Below are positions 59,732-64,000 of a DNA stretch of 64,000 bases, in pieces. The DNA lies in contig NZ_CDWI01000011.1 in NCBI RefSeq assembly GCF_001049495.1, positions 434,001-498,000 of the forward strand, written 5' to 3'. Numbering within the stretch: the first letter of the stretch is position 1; each line of letters begins with the position of its first letter. The stretch comes from Microbacterium sp. 3J1 (GTDB lineage: Bacteria > Actinomycetota > Actinomycetes > Actinomycetales > Microbacteriaceae). The translations under genes were made by a program, and so were the position numbers. Under the pieces are notes generated by a model, which did not search any database, had not been told where the DNA came from, and saw nothing but the letters and a program-made list of their open reading frames with translations.

Positions 59732-60991
59732 ATGCGGTCACTCATGCTCAGGCTCGCGGGCTTCACGGGCGCCCCGGTTCTCTCAGCGCTCGCACCTTTC
59801 ATCATACTTCCGGTCATCTCGCGGATCGTGGGAGACGAGGGGTGGGCGAACTTCTCAGCCGGTCAGTCGATCGGGATCCTCGGCATGGTGGGCGTGCTCT
59901 TCGGCTGGGGGATCCTCGGGCCGGTCCGCGTCGCCCGCAGCGACTCCCGGGCCGAACGGGCCGTCATCCTGCATGAGAGCCTCCGATCGCGTCTGATCCT
60001 GGCCGCCGTGGTGATGCCTCTCGCGGGCATCGTCGCCGCAGCCGTCTCCGGACCGGCGTACCGCGTCGAGACCATCGCCGTGGCTGTCGCCATGACCGCG
60101 TCCGGGCTCACGCCTGCCTGGTTCTGCATCGGTCAGGGGGATGCGCGCGGGCTGATGATCTTCGATGCGCTGCCGAAGCTCGCTGCATCCCTCATCGCCC
60201 TTCCGCTGATCGCGTTCTGGGGGGCGATCCTCGCGTACCCGGCCCTGCTGCTGGCTCTCTGTCTTCCCGCGTATGCGATCCACGCGTGGCTCAATGCACA
60301 CGCCCGTCTGCGCGAGGAGCGGCGGACCCCCGCGTTCCGACGCATCATCAGGATGCTCGCTCCGACCGCCGCGATCGACGCGACCGGCAACGCGTACGGC
60401 TCGACCTCCATCCCGATCGCGACCGCCGGCCTCGACGCCGCCGACGCCAGCGCGTTCGCGTCGGCGGACCGTGCCTACAGGATCGGCACCCTCCTCATCG
60501 TCGCCGTCGGGAATGCCCTCCAGGCCTGGGTCCTCGACCGCTCCGCCGTCGACGCCCGCGCGCGCCAGAGGTTCGCCCTCATCGCCCACGGGGCGCTGGG
60601 GATGCTGGGAGGATTCGCCATCGCCCTCCTGGGGCCCTGGGCCACCGCCCTCGTCTTCGGTCCGAAGGTGGCTGCCGATCCGCTGCCGTGCGCGTTCTTC
60701 GGCATCGCGTTCTTCTGCATCTCGATGGCGACGCCGCTCATCCGGAACCTCCTGATCCCGGCGAACCGCGCGCGTGTGGTCTTCATGGCGACCATCACCG
60801 CGGCGGTGGTCGGTCTGACCATCATGCTCGCGGGATCGTTCCTCGGCGCGGCCGAGGTCATCGCCATGGGAGTGGCGGCATCCGAATTCGCGGCGCTCGT
60901 CGTGCTCGCGGGGCCCGCGCTGTCGACCTATCGTCGGGGTGCGTCGGAGGCCGACGGAGTCACTCCGGCTGCCGTTCCGCCCGCCATGTGA
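59732..60991 (+). CDS. Wzx-like polysaccharide flippase (MOP superfamily)
   Basis: A 419-residue polytopic protein with about 12 membrane segments. The N-terminal IILPVISRIVGDEGWANFSAGQSIGILG is the MOP/Wzx signature region, and SLRSRLILAAVVMP follows. It should flip lipid-linked oligosaccharides across the membrane, which duplicates the purpose of the ABC exporter upstream. Its own leaderless promoter precedes it. Its last 32 bases overlap the end of the opposing GT2 gene. Confidence 0.82.
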   Translation: MRSLMLRLAGFTGAPVLSALAPFIILPVISRIVGDEGWANFSAGQSIGILGMVGVLFGWGILGPVRVARSDSRAERAVILHESLRSRLILAAVVMPLAGIVAAAVSGPAYRVETIAVAVAMTASGLTPAWFCIGQGDARGLMIFDALPKLAASLIALPLIAFWGAILAYPALLLALCLPAYAIHAWLNAHARLREERRTPAFRRIIRMLAPTAAIDATGNAYGSTSIPIATAGLDAADASAFASADRAYRIGTLLIVAVGNALQAWVLDRSAVDARARQRFALIAHGALGMLGGFAIALLGPWATALVFGPKVAADPLPCAFFGIAFFCISMATPLIRNLLIPANRARVVFMATITAAVVGLTIMLAGSFLGAAEVIAMGVAASEFAALVVLAGPALSTYRRGASEADGVTPAAVPPAM

Positions 60992-61904
60992 TCGCCGCGG
61001 CCTGAGCCGCCAGATCGGCCGGCATCCGGCCACCCCTCCCCGCACGGCCGTCCTGAGTGCCCCGGCGCAGCAGGACCCACATCGGTCTGCGCGGCTTCGC
61101 GAGGGCGAGGGCCACCAGGAAGTAGATCCGGTCAGCGAGTCCTTCCCGGATCAGCCGGGAACGGAAGCGGCGGTGGCGCCGATCGATGATGATCCGATTG
61201 CGAGCCCGGTAGTAGTACCGGAAAGGGGTACTGAGCGTCACCGCCGGAAGCAGGGCGCCGAGCGGACCGCGCAGGCGATAGCGTGCGCCCAGCCGATGCT
61301 CCAATCTGGATCCTCGCGAGACGATGCACGGGAGCCCGGCCGCTGCGCAACGGAGTTCGAAGTCGGTGTCCACGAGGTCGATGAAGAGATGTTCGTCCAT
61401 CATGCCCACGCGATCGAGGACGTTCACGGGGATCAGCATCCCTGACTGGATCGCATGGGAGGCCAGAACCGGCGACGATGCGTCGGAGGCCTCGGCTTGG
61501 CTGACATCGGCGAAGTACTCCGGCACCACCGGTCCGGCGGCGAAACTCGCGGCGGTCGCCGCGTCGTGAGCGGTCATCAACTCTTCGACGTAGGTCGAGG
61601 AGACCTCCGAATCCTGGTCGAAGGTGACGATCAGATCCGCCCCGGCTTCTCGCGCGCGACGGATGCCGGCGTTCAACGCCGCGCCGATTCCGGAGTTCTC
61701 CGTCAGTGCGAGAACGTCGTGGCCGAGGCGGCGCACAGCCTGGAGGACGTCTTCGACGTCGGGACCGCTGCCGTCATCGACCACGACGATGCCATCGACC
61801 TGCGGCGCGAGCTGCGCGAGGAGGGGCGGGGTGCTGTCGGGCCGGTAGACCGTGACCACCGCCCACGCGCTCGCCCGCGACGGCACGGGTACCTCCGTGC
61901 TCAC
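60960..61904 (-). CDS. Glycosyltransferase family 2, rhamnosyltransferase-like
   Basis: A 314-residue GT2. AVVTVYRPDSTPPLLAQL, IVVVDDGSGPD, LTENSGIGAALNAGIRRARE and IVTFDQDSEV follow the pattern of bacterial rhamnosyltransferases (FDQDS metal site). DLVDTDFELRCAAAGLP contains the catalytic Asp. The tail is basic and may bind the membrane surface. GTG start overlaps the DUF2304 stop (GTGA at 61901-61904). Third gene of a minus-strand operon with 62302 and 61901. Confidence 0.83.
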   Translation of the reverse strand: MSTEVPVPSRASAWAVVTVYRPDSTPPLLAQLAPQVDGIVVVDDGSGPDVEDVLQAVRRLGHDVLALTENSGIGAALNAGIRRAREAGADLIVTFDQDSEVSSTYVEELMTAHDAATAASFAAGPVVPEYFADVSQAEASDASSPVLASHAIQSGMLIPVNVLDRVGMMDEHLFIDLVDTDFELRCAAAGLPCIVSRGSRLEHRLGARYRLRGPLGALLPAVTLSTPFRYYYRARNRIIIDRRHRRFRSRLIREGLADRIYFLVALALAKPRRPMWVLLRRGTQDGRAGRGGRMPADLAAQAAAITWRAERQPE

Positions 61905-62305
61905 GAGACGGGCGGCGGCGCGGAGCCGTCGTGACCGGCCTGCAGACGGGATTCGAGGGCTTCGAGGCGTTCGCTCAGGACCTCGATCTGCGTCCGGGAC
62001 AGAGCGGCTTCCTCTGCGACTCGTCTGATCTCGTCCTCAGCCTGGGAGATCTCCCACGACAGGTGCAGAGAGACACCGAGCAGCAGCACGATGGCGAGCG
62101 AGAAGAGGAGGTTCGCCGGGACTTGTACGCCGAGCGTCGCGGTCGCCCACAGGAGGAGTTGCGGGAAGAGTCCGAGGATGAGCACGCAGAGAGCGATCAC
62201 GATCCACATGACCGCGTACTTCTCTCGGATCCGACGGGCGATGAGCATCCAGAGGACGAGCACGAGAATCGCCAGCGAGAGAGCGATTCCGACGAAGATG
62301 ATCAT
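61901..62305 (-). CDS. DUF2304 small membrane protein
   Basis: A 134-residue protein with three hydrophobic segments (about 2-20, 31-52 and 60-83) and a C-terminal coiled coil (about 88-124, SQAEDEIRRVAEEAALSRTQ). This is the DUF2304 layout. The family commonly sits beside GT2 enzymes and has no assigned role. The ATG at 62305 overlaps the upstream GT2 stop (ATGA), and its stop overlaps the next GT2. The longer reading frame upstream is the shadow of that GT2. Confidence 0.85.
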   Translation of the reverse strand: MIIFVGIALSLAILVLVLWMLIARRIREKYAVMWIVIALCVLILGLFPQLLLWATATLGVQVPANLLFSLAIVLLLGVSLHLSWEISQAEDEIRRVAEEAALSRTQIEVLSERLEALESRLQAGHDGSAPPPVS

Positions 62306-63048
62306 GCGGGGGTCTCTCCCGAGATGCTGCGCGGCCGTGTGATCGAGCCGCGGACGAGTGCGAGGCCGAGTGCGAACACCGACCTCAAGAGGTAGATCGA
62401 TGCGCCGATGGGGCCTTGGCTGGGCGTGCCGTGCGTGCGCGGTCGCATCGCCACGGGGATCTGGGTCGCCGTGAGGCCTGCATGACATGCGGCGACGAGG
62501 GAATCGATCGTGTCGCCGAGATACTCGGCCGGGTAGTAGTCGACGTACTGGGCGATGGCGCGCCGGTTCGCCGCGCGGAAACCGCTGGTCACGTCCGTGA
62601 GGCGTGTCTTGGCGACCTTGGAGACGGTCCTCGCCAGGAAGACCATCGCCCACCGGCGCGGTCCCTTCACCGAGTAGTCGCCCACGTCGGCGAAGCGCGC
62701 TCCGATCGAGATGTCGGCAGCCTCCAGCCCGCTGAGCACCCTGTCGATGTCGGCGGGATTGTGCTGTCCGTCGGCGTCGACCTGAATGGCCCGCTCGTAC
62801 CCCATGCGCTGGGCGTACGTGAATCCGGTGCGCATCGCGCCGCCCACCCCGAGATTGAACGGCAGCGTCATAACGCGTGCGCCGGCAGCCCTGGCCACCT
62901 TCGCGGTGTCGTCCGTCGAGCCGTCGTCGATCACGAGCACATCGTACGAAGGGCTCGCCTGCAGGATCTCCGTGACGGTCGCTCCGACGTTCCTCGCTTC
63001 ATTCCAAGCAGGCACGATGACCAGCGTCTGATCCTTCGCAGAGTTCAT
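62302..63048 (-). CDS. Glycosyltransferase family 2, DPM1-like (polyprenyl-phosphate sugar synthase type)
   Basis: A 248-residue GT2 with the DPM1-type order: LVIVPAWNEARNVGATV, VLVIDDGSTDDT, FNLGVGGAMRTGF, IQVDADGQHNPADI and DVTSGFRAANRRA. It lacks the C-terminal membrane segments of many relatives. The coupled DUF2304 protein could provide the anchor. Likely product: a polyprenyl-phosphate sugar used by outer-face transferases such as the DUF6541 protein (inference). The repeat-protein gene ends 36 bases upstream on the same strand. Confidence 0.87.
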   Translation of the reverse strand: MNSAKDQTLVIVPAWNEARNVGATVTEILQASPSYDVLVIDDGSTDDTAKVARAAGARVMTLPFNLGVGGAMRTGFTYAQRMGYERAIQVDADGQHNPADIDRVLSGLEAADISIGARFADVGDYSVKGPRRWAMVFLARTVSKVAKTRLTDVTSGFRAANRRAIAQYVDYYPAEYLGDTIDSLVAACHAGLTATQIPVAMRPRTHGTPSQGPIGASIYLLRSVFALGLALVRGSITRPRSISGETPA

Positions 63049-63084
63049 GCTTCTACGATCCCACAGTCGCGGAGGTTCTCCGGC

Positions 63085-64000
63085 TCACGGAATCGGGGTG
63101 CCGATCGAATACCCGGCCTTGAGGTCGGCAGCGAGCGTGATGATCGGCGGCAGGCTTCCCTGACCGAGGCGCACGAGGCTCGCGTACGACTGGACGTGGT
63201 GGAGCTGAGCGTCGGTGTACCGGTACACCTCGCCCTCTCCGGCGAACTGCACGAAGGTGCCGCTCGCGAGGACGGGAGACCCGAACTTGTACATCGACTT
63301 CCAGTCCGACTTGAGCTCGAGGACCGAGGGGACGCGGCCCCCGTTCAGCGTCAGAAGCGTGGCGTAGTCCCGGACGTGGCGAAGCTGACCGGCGGAGTTC
63401 TGATAGACCTCCGACTGTCCGGTGAACTTCACGAAGACACCGTCCTCGAGGTGGGGGCCCGTCAGGAAGTCGTTCACAGTGGCACGCGACCAGTTCACGA
63501 GAGTGAGCGGGCGCGACCCGTTGAGCTGCTGCAGAAGCGCATAGCTCCGGACATGACGCAGCTTGCCGCCCTCCAGTGCGTACACCTCGGGGGACGCGGG
63601 CACCTGGAAGAACAGCGGAGAGGCCTGGGACGACGACGAGACGGTGAAAGCGCCGCAGTCCGGGGCTGAGAGCTTGACGGGGGTGACGCCGCCCAGCGCA
63701 GTCCCAGAGACCGCCACGAGTCGGCCGGCGGAGGCCACATACGTGGTGGCGCCGCACTGGACGATGGGCGTCAGGCTGCCGGCGAGACGGGGATTGGGCG
63801 CCAGCGACGCATCCGGCAGGATGGCGTAGCTCGTCGCTCCGAACTCGCCGGCCAGCGCGAAGCTGGGGATGCGCAGCAGGCTGCCGCTCGGGAGAGCCAC
63901 CTGCACGTCGCCGGACGAAGCCGCGCGCACCAGGGTGTTCGCCGCGATGATCGCGGGACCGTGCGGAAGGGCCTTCGCGGGGGCCGACGGCATGTAGGCG
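63085..64000 (-). CDS. Surface repeat protein, C-terminal part (partial, open at window end)
   Basis: At least 305 codons, open through base 64000. An in-frame ATG at 63993 is probably internal, as the frame continues upstream. Residues below are counted from it. The sequence consists of repeats of roughly 53-60 residues centred on [E/D]VY-x(4-5)-GxLRHV-x-S/D-YAxLxxLNG. Three clear copies start at about 136, 195 and 255, and two degenerate ones near 30 and 83. Such repeats occur in secreted actinobacterial proteins, often appended to enzymatic domains that would lie outside this window. There is no membrane segment or sorting signal at the C-terminus (ends SIGTPIP), so the protein is probably secreted or wall-bound non-covalently. 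Confidence 0.75.
   Translation of the reverse strand, partial: AYMPSAPAKALPHGPAIIAANTLVRAASSGDVQVALPSGSLLRIPSFALAGEFGATSYAILPDASLAPNPRLAGSLTPIVQCGATTYVASAGRLVAVSGTALGGVTPVKLSAPDCGAFTVSSSSQASPLFFQVPASPEVYALEGGKLRHVRSYALLQQLNGSRPLTLVNWSRATVNDFLTGPHLEDGVFVKFTGQSEVYQNSAGQLRHVRDYATLLTLNGGRVPSVLELKSDWKSMYKFGSPVLASGTFVQFAGEGEVYRYTDAQLHHVQSYASLVRLGQGSLPPIITLAADLKAGYSIGTPIP
63120..63590 (-). repeat. Three clear protein-level repeats of about 59-60 residues
   Basis: Copies carry EVYALEGGKLRHVRSYALL, EVYQNSAGQLRHVRDYATLL and EVYRYTDAQLHHVQSYASLV. Spacing between EVY motifs is 59 and 60 residues. Confidence 0.75.

Noticed and set aside
1..64000. Prophage, insertion sequence, integron or CRISPR array
   Set aside because: No transposase, integrase, phage structural gene, or regularly spaced repeat was found; coding character is uniform throughout.

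Overview
The window is chromosomal DNA from a high-GC actinobacterium, most likely a member of the Microbacteriaceae (Microbacterium-like). The evidence is the GC-rich third codon positions, many GTG starts, the actinobacterial helicase-nuclease pair AdnA/AdnB, DUF3107, a UPF0182 protein, a LAxTG-type (class E sortase) sorting signal, and a TANNNT box placed 6-7 nt before many start codons (leaderless mRNAs). About 55 protein genes and one tRNA fill the window almost completely. No intergenic gap exceeds 300 bases. I see no insertion sequence, prophage or CRISPR array.

Layout. (1) 1-5802: end of a probable tatB, then a minus-strand stress/metal block (soluble MgtE-N/CBS protein, DUF1003, Mrp ATPase, YcxB-like protein) and a plus-strand trio (general stress protein, proline-rich DUF4870 protein, alpha/beta hydrolase). 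(2) 5810-12632: phosphotransferase, aminopeptidase P, EEP hydrolase, PHP phosphoesterase, DEAD-box RNA helicase, MiaE-like ferritin-fold protein. (3) 12696-24164: DNA-repair island: DUF3107, adnA-adnB, a degenerate APH-fold pseudokinase, NAD-capping hydrolase NudC and a short UvrD2-type helicase. (4) 24001-30573: a poorly understood but conserved actinobacterial module: ThiF/cyclodehydratase-like zinc protein, DUF2342 zincin-like protein, membrane-anchored PDZ-Lon-like protease and a giant UPF0182 membrane protein. (5) 30773-34633: initiator tRNA-fMet, a nitrilase-type amidase convergent with a YbdL-like aminotransferase (a likely transaminase/omega-amidase pair), and an HtrA-type protease. 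(6) 34691-39875: three CDP-glycerol glycerophosphotransferase-family (teichoic-acid type) enzymes and a GT2. (7) 39878-44505: birA, PH-domain protein, purK, purE and an LCP-family glycopolymer ligase. (8) 44695-64000: a cell-surface glycoconjugate region: sortase substrate, DUF4012 protein, an ABC-2 polysaccharide exporter, a tightly overlapping plus-strand operon (GT4, GT2, DUF6541, GT2, sugar epimerase, acyltransferase-SGNH), a Wzx-like flippase, more GT2 enzymes, a DUF2304 protein and a repeat protein cut by the window end.

Regions 6-8 can be read together as building, exporting, decorating and attaching one or more wall glycopolymers. CDP-glycerol-type transferases and GT2/GT4 enzymes polymerise, the ABC exporter and flippase translocate, the acyltransferase decorates, and the LCP protein attaches the product to peptidoglycan. 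Regions 3-4 keep the gene order I recall from the mycobacterial chromosome (Rv3211 to Rv3193c), and region 1 resembles Rv1224-Rv1233c. These syntenies are from memory and were not searched.
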